DNA of 64,000 bases from Haemaphysalis longicornis. Taxonomy: Eukaryota; Arthropoda; Arachnida; Ixodida; Ixodidae. Below the pieces are notes generated by a model that had not been told where the DNA came from, did not search any database, and worked only from the letters and a program-made list of their open reading frames with translations. Location of the stretch: positions 49,811,745 to 49,875,744 of the forward strand of contig CM023457.1 of the NCBI GenBank assembly GCA_013339765.2, read 5' to 3'. Below are positions 52,471-62,809 of the stretch, piece by piece. Numbering within the stretch: position 1 is the first letter of the stretch; each line of letters begins with the position of its first letter. The position numbers and the translations under genes are program-made.

Positions 52471-53253
52471 AAGTAAACCCAATTCTTCACTGCCTTAGAT
52501 CAGTACATCAGGAAGGTTATCCTCTCCTTTGGGGGCAAGAACCCGATGAGCTACGATTACATGAGCAAATTGTGTTTGTACGATGAACCAGAACTGCCGG
52601 CCAGGGAATCATTTTACAATCGGCTCAAAAACAAAAATTTCTTCGACGATGACTACGCACACGCGCAACGGGTATTCTCGACCTGCAAGCGCACGGTGTT
52701 GGGTGATCACAGTGACTTGAGCATGAAGGTGGACTGCCTGCTCTTAAGTGATTTCATGATAAATTTCTGGCAATACGCCTACGACAAAGACGGCCTCGAT
52801 CCGAACCATTATGTTAGTTTGCCATCACTGGGCTGGGAGTGCGTACTAAAAGTTTCTAGAATTAAGTTGGAGCTTCTTTTTTACACCCAAAACAATCATT
52901 TTTATCCCTACAAGTTTTTCTTGCCCTATCAGAAACAACTCGTGGAGCTTTTTGCGGTTCCACGTAATGCTTCGGGGAATGAGCCCTTTCACGCCGTGCT
53001 GGATATGAAAAAGTACATTTGCTACAATCAAAACTTAAAATTGCCCATTTATGTGGCAATGCGGATTAAAATATTTTACAAAATTAACGCATTTTCACAG
53101 ACGCCATTCCTCCGGGGCTTTGTAGAGCAAAATCATACCATTCGGCAGCAGGCTAGCAACACATTCCAAGAGAAAGTCTCAAAATTGTTAATAAACTCGG
53201 TGTACGGTAAGACGCTACCAGATTGCCTGTGTTTTACAGAGCTCAGCCTTTGA
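52471..53253 (+). mobile_element. Polinton/Maverick protein-primed DNA polymerase B fragment, internally deleted
   Basis: The frame starts about KVILSFGGKNPMSYDYMSKL (usual block: K.LL.RKGV.PY.YM) and runs LPARESFYNRLKNKNFFDDD, DYAHAQRVF, TVLGDHSDLSMKVDCLLLSD (exonuclease III-type block), DPNHYVSLPSLGWECVLK and IKLELL. It then jumps directly to a palm/fingers block, MKKYICYNQNLKLPIYVAMR...KLLINSVYGKT (motif B, K..INS.YG). The expected polymerase motif A (D..SLYP region) is missing, deleted around 52880-52893. Motif C (DTDS) is also absent because the frame ends at 53253. This type replicates Polinton DNA elements; the copy is inactive. Confidence 0.78.
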
Positions 53254-55255
53254 TCGCGCAAGGAGCAGTATTTCAAAGCGTTCTAGAAGCCCAATGTTCT
53301 CCAGGGGCCCATTTTTCTAAAATGACGGGGCGTGCGCTTTGAAACGACGGGGTCGCGCAATGCAAATGCGTGTGTTCTGGGGTTGGGGCCGTCACTTTGA
53401 GAAAGTGAATTCGCACCCTTTGAGAAAGGGTGCGAAGCAACACCGACTTGACCGCCATTGTTTCACTTGTCGCTTCGCGCCCTTGCCACAGAGCTTTTCT
53501 GCGGCTCACACTGAGTGCACAGCTTCCTCAAAGCGACGGCCCCAACCCCAGAACACATGCATTTGCATTGCGCGACCCCGTCGTTTCAAAGCGAAGCCCC
53601 GTCGTTTTAGAGAAATGGGCCCCAGTTCTGCATTCTATGCGAGATTGTGGCACTTTATCAGTACGCACCTACCACTCTCCATTATAAGCACTCTAACTCG
53701 GCTTTTTATTCTGGAGCTTTCTAAACTGCGCAAGCACCGTATGATCCATCATAACGTCTATTCGCACTGCCCGACGCAAGCGTTGTGTAAACGGACACAG
53801 CCTCCCAGTACCTCTATCTCACAGACCCCGACATTGACTTGAAGCTTGTCCGTTCTTTCCTCTTACCTCGACTTCCCTCCTGCTCGAGTGACAAACCCGC
53901 TCTTCACGACACGCCACCAGATCAGTCTTGAAGCTTTCGAAAACCAAACTTCAAACGTGCAATACTCGAATTTCTAGCGTTCAAGCGAAAATTATACAGC
54001 CTAATTTTTAATCAAAAAAGCCGTCTTTAATAGGGCCAAAGGCGTGAAAAAATGTGCCACTAGGAAGCTGCCGTATGAATTGTGTGCCGGAAACTGCTTG
54101 CAGACAAGCAGCCTCAATCTAGTGCTCCAAGACATCCTCGTCAGAAAAAGTAATGTAAATTTCTTTTTAACTTCCCGTGAAATCACCGTAAACCGTTTTA
54201 GCGACAAAATATTCATGCTAGATGAGCCATCATCACCTTTCCTTTTGATAAAATCGTCCCGGCTGATATGCGTGCATGAATGTACAAATCATAAGTATTG
54301 TATCAAATCTAAATATTGTTTAAAATGAAAATACTGTTTCTAGTGTTTGTATGTACAATTATTTCGCAAATTCGGGTGAATCGAAAAGACAAACATACAC
54401 TTTTCATCAGTTTATGCTGTGTTTCTTTGCGTTTGAAGTGGAATTATGGATTTTTAAGCAGAAATATCGTTGTCTGCTTAGGCGTCATTTAACTGCTCGA
54501 GGCTACATGTAGTTTGAGCGCTGTAAGATATGACTTTTGAGTAAGGAAATGCAGAAGCAGCCTTGCGTTAATCGAGGGGTCGTAGACTACACAGCACGGC
54601 AGCCTATGGATGAAGTTCTAGACACTGTTTTCATTCCGTGTAAAATACAGGACGCGCCGCCTACCGCAGAATCTACACGCAAAGTGTCAATGTGCCGCGA
54701 TGGGACTGCGCTATGCACAGAATCACGAATACGTGCCGTGTGTGACGAAAGTCGTTGCGTGTCCCTTGTTTCTTCCAAGTGAAGACTGGTTTTAAGTTTT
54801 CTTCATTGAATATTCTTTTGACAGAAAACGCTGCGCACGTTGTTCGGCAAGTAACGTTAACAAAGTGTGCAAATTGATCAAAAAACGCACCATGTAACTT
54901 TCGTAATGCAACCTGAATTATTAATTACAGTTGGTTGTACCTGAGACATACATTTCGCTCTTTTCTCCTAGGAAGTGAAGCGCGCTATCAATGATAGGGT
55001 GAGCAGCGATAGATGTGTGCAGAGGTACTACTCTGAATTTCAGCAATTTCAAATTAGCCGCTCATTGCCCAGCACGCAGTGTGGCCTAGCAACAGAGAAG
55101 CAAATCGGTAGCACGTGACCGCAGCGCAATCACGCCTTTGTTCTCGGCAAATTTCAAATGGGCCGCCCATCTCCCACCATCGGCGCTGGCAACAACGCAC
55201 GTCTGTGGCAACTGACGCAGCACCAAGGATCCCGTCACGCAGTATTCTACTGCTT
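52892..55255 (+). repeat. Large direct repeat, copy 1
   Basis: Near-identical, apart from indels, to 55655-58130. It includes the 3' half of the polymerase fragment, a family M MITE and about 1.6 kb of AT-rich sequence without recognised genes (short frames such as 54044-54328 match nothing I know). Confidence 0.8.
53304..53623. mobile_element. Long-TIR MITE family M, copy 2
   Basis: Ends GGGGCCCATTTTTCTAAAAT and the inverted ATGGGCCCC; arms of about 100 bases each carry CGACGGGG, GCTTTGAAACGACGGGG and GTTCTGGGGTTGGGGCCG. The centre has CACCCTTTGAGAAAGGGTG. No coding frame. Confidence 0.7.
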
Positions 55256-55654
55256 CGAATGAGACAGCCTAGACATCTGTGGCGTAGGCATAGTTGTGAC
55301 CCAATCACGTTCGGTAACCGTCAGTTGTAGTTCTGAGAGGAAATTCTGAGTCCAGGGTGTCACTGAAAAGGCACTCCAACATTGTTGCGAATAAAGAAGT
55401 GTTGATTCTCTCTCATGTGATGCCCCCTCTGGGGCCCGCTCACCCCAAAAACTCTTATTCCCATGATGTAACACCTGCAAACACTCTTCTAACTTTTAAT
55501 CGAATTACACCTTGGTACAAGAATGGGTTTCGGGGCACATTCACAATCTTGGGAAGTGAAGGCAAATTCCTAGTGGTTTCTTGAAGGAAGGGAAAGGACC
55601 TCGTGCCCCCAATTACCGTCAATAGCCCTGACGGGTGCCTGTGCAAGCTCTTGA
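55256..55654. other. Spacer between the two large repeat copies
   Basis: No gene. It includes CGAATAAAGAAG near 55390, resembling CTAATAAAGAAG near 58251 after the second copy, so diverged similarity may extend beyond the clear repeat. Confidence 0.4.
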
Positions 55655-55972
55655 GAATCATTTTTATCCCTACAAGTTTTTCTTGCCCTATCAGAAACAA
55701 CTCGTGGAGCTTTTTGCGGTTCCACGTAATGCTTCGGGGAATGAGCCCTTTCACGCCGTGCTGGATATGAAAAAGTACATTTGCTACAATCAAAACTTAA
55801 AATTGCCCATTTATGTGGCAATGCGGATTAAAATATTTTACAAAATTAACGCATTTTCACAGACGCCATTCCTCCGGGGCTTTGTAGAGCAAAATCATAC
55901 CATTCGGCAGCAGGCTAGCAACACATTCCAAGAGAAAGTCTCAAAATTGTTAATAAACTCGGTGTACTGGTA
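55655..55972 (+). pseudogene. Second copy of the Polinton polymerase 3' half
   Basis: Matches 52893-53210 almost base for base from the FYPYKFFLPYQKQLVELF block through KLLINSVY. It then diverges into a stop after VYW, so motif B is cut at SVY. There is no start region, so it is a fragment carried along in the large duplication. Confidence 0.78.
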
Positions 55973-56081
55973 GACGTTACGCTACCAAGATTGCCTATGT
56001 GTTGTTACAGCAGCTCGGCCTTTGAGCGCGCAAGAGCAGTATTTCTCAAAGCGTTTCTAGAAGCCCAACTGGTGCTCGCAA

Positions 56082-56450
56082 GGGCCCCAATTTTCTGAAA
56101 ACTGACGGGCGTGTGCGTGCGCTTTGAAACGAAGGGGTCACGCAATGCAAATGCGTGTGTTCTGGGGTTGGGGCCATCACTTTGAGAAAGCTTGTGCACT
56201 CAGTGTGAGCCGCCAGAAACAGTATGTGGCAAGGGTGCGAAACGCCGGACACCCACTTAGACCCGCCATCGGTTTCAACTTGTCGCTTCGCGCCCTTTGC
56301 CACCAAGAGCGTTTCTGCGGCTCACACTGAGGTGCACCGCTTCCTCAAAGCGCACGGCCCCACCCACACCCAGAACACATGCATTTGGCACTGCGCGACC
56401 CCGTTCGTTTCCAAGCGAAGGCCCCGTTACGTTTTAGATAATGGGCCCAC
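56082..56450. mobile_element. Long-TIR MITE family M, copy 3
   Basis: Counterpart of copy 2 inside the duplicated block, with the same termini (GGGCCCC.../ATGGGCCC) but several extra bases in the arms. Confidence 0.65.
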
Positions 56451-58130
56451 AGTTCTGCTTTCTAAGCCGAGGATTGATGGCACTTTAATCCAGTACGCAC
56501 CTACCAACTTTCGGCATTATAAGCCGCTCTAAACTCGGCTTTTTATTCTGGAGCTTTCTAAACTGCGCAAGCACCGTATGATCCATTATAACGTCCATTC
56601 GCACTGCCCGACGCAAGCGTTGTGTAAACGGACACAGCTTCCCAGTACCTCTATCTCACAGGCCCCGACATTGACTCGAAGCTTGTCCGCCTTTCCTCTG
56701 AACTCAACTTCCCTCTTGCTCGAGTGACAAACCCGCTCTTCACGACACGCAACCAGATGAGTCTTGAAGCTTTCGAAAACTAAATTTCAAACGTGCAATA
56801 CTCGGATTTCTAGCGCTCAAGCGAAAATTATACAGCCTAATTTTTAATCAAAAAAGCCGTCTTTAATAGGGCCAAAGGCGTGAAAAAATGTGCCACTAGG
56901 AAGCTGCCGTATGAATTGTGTGCCGCAAACTGCTTGCAGACAAGCAGCCTCAATCTAGTGCTCCAAGACATCCTCGTCAGAAAAAGTAATGTAAATTTCT
57001 TTTTAACTTCCTGTGAAATCACCGTAAACCGTTTTAGCGACAAAATATTCATGCTAGATGAGGCCATCATCACCTTTCCTTTTGATTACAAATCGTCCTC
57101 GGCTGATATGCGTGCATGAATGTACAAATCATAAGTATTGTATCAAATCTAAATATTGTTTAAAATGAAAATACTGTTTCTAGTGTTTGTATGTACAAGT
57201 TATTTCGCATATTCTGGTGAATCGAAAGACAAACATACACTTTTCATCAGTTTATGCTGTGTTTCTTTGCGGTTTGAAGTGAAATAATAGATTTTGTAAG
57301 CAAAAAATATCGTTGTCTGCTTAGGTGTCATTTTCTAACTGCTCGAGGCTACAGGTAGTTTGAGCGCTGTAAGATATGTCTTTTGGAGTAAGGAAATGCA
57401 GAAGCAGCCTTGCGTTCATCGAGGGGTCGTAGACTACACAGCACGGCAGCCTATAGGGATGAAGTGTCTAGCACACTGTTTTCATTCCGTGTAAAATACA
57501 GGACGCGCCGCCTACCGCAGAATGTACACGCAAAGTGTACAATGTGCCGCGATGGGACTGCGCTATGCACAGAAATCACGAATACGTGCCGTTGATGTGA
57601 CGAAGGTCGTTGCGTGTCCCTTGTTTCTTCCAAGTGAAGACTGGTTTTAAGTTTTCTGTCATTTGAATATTCCTTTTCGACAGGAAAACGCCTGCGGCAC
57701 GTTTGTTACGGCAAGTAACGGTTAACGAAGTGTGCCAATTGATCAAAAAACGCACCTGTAACTTTCGGTAATGCAACCTGAATTATTAATTTACAAGTTG
57801 GTTGTACCTGAGACATACATTTCGCTCTTTTCTCCTAGGAAGTGAAGCGCGCTATCAATGATAGGGTGAGCAGCGATAATGTGTGCAGAGGTGCTACTCT
57901 GAATTTCAGCAATTTCAAATTAGCCGCTCATTTCCCAGCACGCAGTGTGGCCTAGCAACAGAGAAGCGGAATCGGCTAGCACGTGACCGCAGCGCAAGTC
58001 ACGCCTTTGTTCTCGGCCAAATTTGGAAATTGAATGGGCCGCCCATCTCCCACCATATGCGGCGCGGCCTAACAACGGCAGCGTCTGTGGCAACGGCGCA
58101 GCCCAAGGATCCCCTCCGAATCTATGCATA

Positions 58131-58752
58131 CGAATAACAGCCTGCTCTGTGGAGCAAGGGTGTGGACGCCATACTCGTAACCCAGGAGTTCCTGGATGGA
58201 TCTCTGGCCAGCGGGTCCTGAAATGAGGACACAACTCCACATTTTTTTGCTAATAAAGAAGTTTATTCTCTCTCTCTGGCCAGCGGGGACGCGATTTTGA
58301 TTTCACAGCCTCTCCTCGCGCTGACCAGAACGCCTGCGTCATCGGTAGTGGGAACGTGCAAGTAATCAATTAGATAGCACGGTGTTAATCGAAAACGTAC
58401 CTCGGTTACAATTGGACAGATGGTGCCACTTCCACCCAAAGAAGTCACTACGTTCGGTCAGCCTGCCCGAAACGGATAACGATGATTGACCACGGCCCTG
58501 TTTCAAATTTCCCGCGCGAGCTTGATGAAGATGACTGCTGTGTCGTAGAGGTGCTGTGGCGTAGGAGGTCACGCGTGGCTCAAACTGGTTCCACTTTCTA
58601 CTAATAATGTAGGAACATCGAACCCATTTATAATATCCTATCTGGTTTTCTGATAATAATTCTACGAAACTCGATGCTTCGCAGGAATATCACATTTCGC
58701 TAAAAAAGAATACAATCTAACTTACTCAAAAGAACAGTTTCACAAAGGTGGT
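58131..58752. other. Flank between repeat copy 2 and the LINE
   Basis: No gene recognised. A TC simple repeat (58262-58279) follows CTAATAAAGAAGTTTATTC, an ending typical of retroposed repeats. Confidence 0.4.
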
Positions 58753-59880
58753 GTGTTTCTCCTACTTGGTACACATGCAGGCAAAATTGTCCTTCAGAGC
58801 AATCAAACGCGTCATACTTTTTCTACATCGTCACGCAGAAAACAACTTAAAAACTTTTTGACACGCGCAATTGAAGCACGGGGACCGCATTTTCGGGAAC
58901 GATGCGTTGCGGACCTCCGAAAGAAAGTGGAGTCACTCCTTATTCTCGTTATAGAATCAGGAGGCCGCACTCCAGAATTGGCAGCCAGTGCATGTCTGGC
59001 ATCGGACAAGGATCCTGTTCAAATTGCCGCTGATGTTGCCGGCGCCATGTTCCCTCCCTTTGACATCCTTCCGTCCAGCAACTAGTGTACGTTTCCCCTG
59101 CCGAGTCCGGTCGGTTCCTCGCCTCCTGATGACGCAGTCCGTGGCGGCGGCTTTCACGGCTTTCACGATTGCAGAGCTTTATCCTTCTATTCATCACGCC
59201 AAACACCGGATCGCCCCAGGGCCAGATGACATTACGTACGAGGGCAATAACGACCGTGATGATCAAGCACTCAGCAATCACCTCGACTCCACCAACCAGG
59301 TGTGGCTTTATGGGCAAATAACAGAATCTTGGCTCCTCGCTGATATCGTCCCGATACCGAAGCCTCTAAGGCCACCCGATCAGCTCCCTAATTTGCGTCC
59401 AAGAGCTTTTACGCTCACCTTGTGCAAACCGTAGGAGCTTACGCTGGCAAACTGACTTCAATGGCGTTGGGACAGTTTCCGGTGGTACCGCCTGGAACAG
59501 ATTGAGTTTAGGCCACGTCTGTGTACGGAGGATGAGCTTGACTACTTCCCGTCAAGGGTGCTACTTGGCGGCCGATCACACAGAGTGCGAACAGTGCTTG
59601 CCTTGCACATAAAAAAGGCATCCGAGAACGTTAGCCTTGGTGCCACCTCGGAAATTCTCCAAGCCCTTTTGCTCCCAGATAACGTTTCGTCTTTCCTCCG
59701 GAACTTCCTCACAGCTAAGATCCTTTTCAGTTCCCATTGGTGAGGCAAGTTATGGTCACTCACTCTACTCCAATCACTCCACGCCTGTCTGTGGAGTGCC
59801 TCAGAGATCGGTAACCTCTGTTTCAGTTTGTTTGACTTCCTGTTTATTCTTGCTGTTGAAATATCACAGAACATAAATAA
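58753..59880 (+). mobile_element. LINE reverse transcriptase fragment, 5' part
   Basis: Broken plus-strand frames read HTFSTSSRRKQLKNFLTRAI and DVAGAMFPPFDILPSS, then IAPGPDDITYEGNN (RT block 1), ITESWLLADIVPIPKPLRPP (block 2), FRPRLCTEDELDYF, RSHRVRTVLALHIKKASENV (normally D..KAFD) and CGVPQRSVTSVS (normally GVPQGSVLSP). The catalytic first Asp block reads HIKKASEN, so it is mutated. At least three frame changes make it a pseudogene. It resumes at 60796 after unrelated sequence. Confidence 0.75.
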
Positions 59881-60790
59881 CTCTAGGAGGTCCCATAGTC
59901 CTAGACTAGGGTGGGGCCTCCTGCCAATAAGTACAAAGCGTACACCTAATGTGGTTAACAGCAATAACAATCCCAAAAAACACAAGGGAGAAAATATTTA
60001 CCCAAGTAAATTATTATTAATAGCAATCAAACTTATTACACAGAAAGGTACATAAAGGGGATATTCATCCACATGCCACATATACACGGATATGATACAT
60101 TCATTATGCCAAAATGATCCGGCGAAGCTGCCTCTTAAACTAAATGATTTGGAGGAGGTGATTTAATGGTTGGGGGTATAGAATTTCAGAATTATGTCGC
60201 AAAAAGTTGGCAGTACATTTGCCGTGGTTAGTCCTAGGTTTTGGTAAAAGATAGTTACTGTGGTGTGAGAATCGAGTGGCAGCGAAATGGGGGGGTTTGG
60301 TCTTTATATATTAAAGAAATAGCTAAATTTCCTTGAAAAAGTTTAAATGTTGGGACGCAAAGACAATCTTTATTTAAATCACCAATTGACAAAATAATAC
60401 ATCTGCGGACTTGTGGCAGTGCATTACATGACAAATTGCTGTAAGCAGTTATTCGTAAATCTTGGTTCCGACCCGAATCAGTATTCTCAAGACATAGGCC
60501 TCTTTACGGATTCATAAAGATGTGTCGATTGTAAATTTCAAAATGAGTATCGAGTTCGAGGCCAAGTAATGTGGCATAGTCAATAGCATGAAGCAAACTT
60601 GGACTAACGAGTACAGATGGCTTTCCAGGAACAATTTTCAGCGGGGATCAAAAAACCATTTGTTTTATAATATTATGTTGCCGTTGCATCTAATATCGGC
60701 ACTATTTCTGGTCACATTTCCGCGTGCAACGTTTTACCCTACTTTTAGCCGTAACATGTGTACGTTTATGAAAACAGATAAACAAACAAA
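59881..60790. other. AT-rich sequence splitting the LINE
   Basis: About 0.9 kb without RT similarity lies between two consecutive RT blocks, so it looks like an insertion. No terminal repeats or gene were identified. It begins with an inverted pair, TAGGAGGTCCC / GGGGCCTCCT, at 59884-59921. Confidence 0.4.
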
Positions 60791-60795
60791 CCAAA

Positions 60796-61188
60796 ATGCA
60801 CTTTCAGATGTACGTGGGCGACATTTGCGTGTGGACTGCCCTCTCAGCCCTTACCCGGCAAACCGCGTGGCTCCAACAAGACTTGTTTGACACACAGAAA
60901 TGGTGTGAATCCGCTGGACCGACCCTTTTAGTCGAAAAGGCAGCTATTCAGACTGTGGCCAGTGCTTCGGGCCGTCACCGAATGAAGGTGTCTCCGATCG
61001 CATTACAACTCTGCGGCCAACCTGTGCGCACTGCCACCTCACCTCACCTACTGGGATTAGAAATTTCCACGTCGGAGTCAGTGTCACGCGGCTCCGTTCC
61101 GCTAGTTAAAAAGCAGAACAGATGCTCCACCTCAGCCGACGCATCTGACAAGTGTCTGGTCACTCCTGTTTTAAAATGGTCCGTCTAG
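60796..61188 (+). mobile_element. LINE reverse transcriptase fragment, palm/thumb part
   Basis: HFQMYVGDICVWTALSALTR QTAWLQQDLF corresponds to the RT catalytic box (F)YADD(I/V)..W; here YADD is YVGD, so one catalytic Asp is lost. It continues with ESAGPTLLVEKAA (usual W...GM.LS..K) and the LLGLEI block. It belongs to the same element as 58753-59880. Confidence 0.72.
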
Positions 61189-61344
61189 TGCTGCGGTCTG
61201 TACTCAAGCCTCGGCTTGTTTACCAGGCCCAGTTCCAACACTGAACCAGGTGGAGCTGAACCCGGCTTCACACAATAACCCGAGCCGCAATATGTACTAT
61301 TACTTGCCTCCATAGGATAACTCCGATCCCTGATCCTTAGGCTG

Positions 61345-61990
61345 ATGCTCAAGTTACCACTTCGGATGAGCTTGTTCATCAGCGTCCGTCTGCCCGCATG
61401 CATAAACTCAGTTTTGTTGCTGAGGCAGCGGCGTCAGGTACCTAATCGGATAGTTCCCTATCCACCTCCCCAGCCAGCGTCGTTACCAGGTCACCAGGTG
61501 ACCGACTACCACCAGGTGACCGACAACCAGACACTAATGCGACTTCAGAATCGATCCGACATATTACTAAAACGCTTTTCCTTATCGCACGCGTACTTGC
61601 GGCTGAGTCTCAACAAAATGTGGTGCAGGTATTTGTGGACACTGGAGCCAAGGACGACGCACTGACCACAACAGTACAATGTCCCCTCACCCAGAGGTCT
61701 GTAAAACGTGCTTCAACGAAACACGCCTCTCCCTGTCATCTATGCCGGCCCAGCTTACAGCCATCCGGGACGGCTTAAAAGCACTAACTCTTGCTCTTCT
61801 TCAACCCCTGGAGGTACTATTTTACAAATCTATACAGACTCAATGGCGGCCATACGCGATTTACGTCGAGAAACACTTATGAAATACTGGATACGTACCT
61901 CTGCCGTCTTCAGGTCTCGTGGGTTCGCGAAATACACCCCCCGCTCACATTGCGACACGTGCTTGTAGTTTCTGACAACAAAAACATGTG
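61345..61990 (+). mobile_element. LINE connection/RNase H remnant
   Basis: Frames here read LPACINSVLLLRQRRQVPN (about 61380) and, further on, TILQIYTDSMAAIRDLRRET, which matches the RNase H TDS..A(L/I) block of LINE ORF2. Frames change repeatedly. At 61490-61535 a short GGTGACCGAC tandem occurs. Confidence 0.5.
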
Positions 61991-62139
61991 CATAGGTTTA
62001 TGCAAATTAAAACATTGGGATTTTTTTCAAAAAACTTCAACCGCAAATATTGCTCTATTGGAAACTTTGAGAGGAGGACAAAAAGCGTATGGGTACGAGT
62101 TAGTTGGTACTCCATTGCGACTTCGTAAAGCGCAGCAAT

Positions 62140-62806
62140 GAACACACAGGACGAGGGAGACAGGGACCAGCGCTACTTACAACTGAATTTTAATAACAAC
62201 GATGGGACTTATAAATAGAAAAAAAGGACACGCTGATATAACTAGGAAGTTTTTCATGTCACTGCACAGCCTCCGACGCACCTGTCATGCACACATATGT
62301 GAAAACAAAAAAGACAGCTCTTTTGGGCTCAAAGGTATGGCCTTTGGGCTGACACAGTCACCTATCCGCTGCATTTCCGCGGCCTCAACAATATCTCGCG
62401 TGCACTGATCAGCGTCTCGAAATATGACGGAGCACTCATCATACATAGGCTCGAACTTGTAGCACTCATGGCAATGAATACCCAAATTACTATCGTTGCC
62501 TTTCCGTACCTTGTTACAGTGTTCCCGTAGGCGAGTGTTGAGGCGCTCGCCTACGTGATAGGGATGTCTTGCCAGAGTACACTTTTTTACAAGTGAGGGG
62601 CCACTTGTAAACCACCCCTGAGGACAAAAAAATCGCTGAAGATTACTATACTCCCTTATCGGAAATTTGGGTGCCGCGTGAGCTGCAGTCTTCTCGTTCA
62701 CGGCGCATATCTGCTGCGTCTCAAGAAGTGAATGCGTGATCAGCGAACGTATGGCGGCGCGCACAACTCTGCTGTTATCTCGTAGCACGTGGCCGCTGCG
62801 GGCCAT
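62140..62806 (-). mobile_element. Penelope-like element 3' part with GIY-YIG-type endonuclease
   Basis: On the minus strand an open frame ending at 62285 carries HVGERLNTRLREHCNKVRKG, GIHCHECYKFEPMYDECSVI, then QCTRDIVEAAEMQRIGDCVS and LSPKELSFLF. This is the C-terminal GIY-YIG endonuclease part of Penelope-like retroelements (normally GQTGR.LN.RL.EH...H...C.C.P.F....II......REI.EA). The leading Y(I/V)GQT block is altered. The 3' flank 62130-62200 has the GGACCAGCGCTACTTACAAC end usual for such copies (inference). The reverse transcriptase is missing, so this is a 5'-truncated copy. Confidence 0.7.
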
Positions 62807-62809
62807 CGT

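Larger units (their letters stand above)
55655..58130 (+). repeat. Large direct repeat, copy 2, rich in one-base insertions
   Basis: About 110 bases longer than copy 1, through many scattered single-base or short insertions; for example GGGCGTGTGCGTGCGCTTTG here against GGGGCGTGCGCTTTG in copy 1. Confidence 0.8.

Noticed and set aside
54044..54328. 94-codon frame repeated at 56880-57119
   Set aside because: Its conservation between copies is explained by the large duplication, not by selection; no motif recognised.
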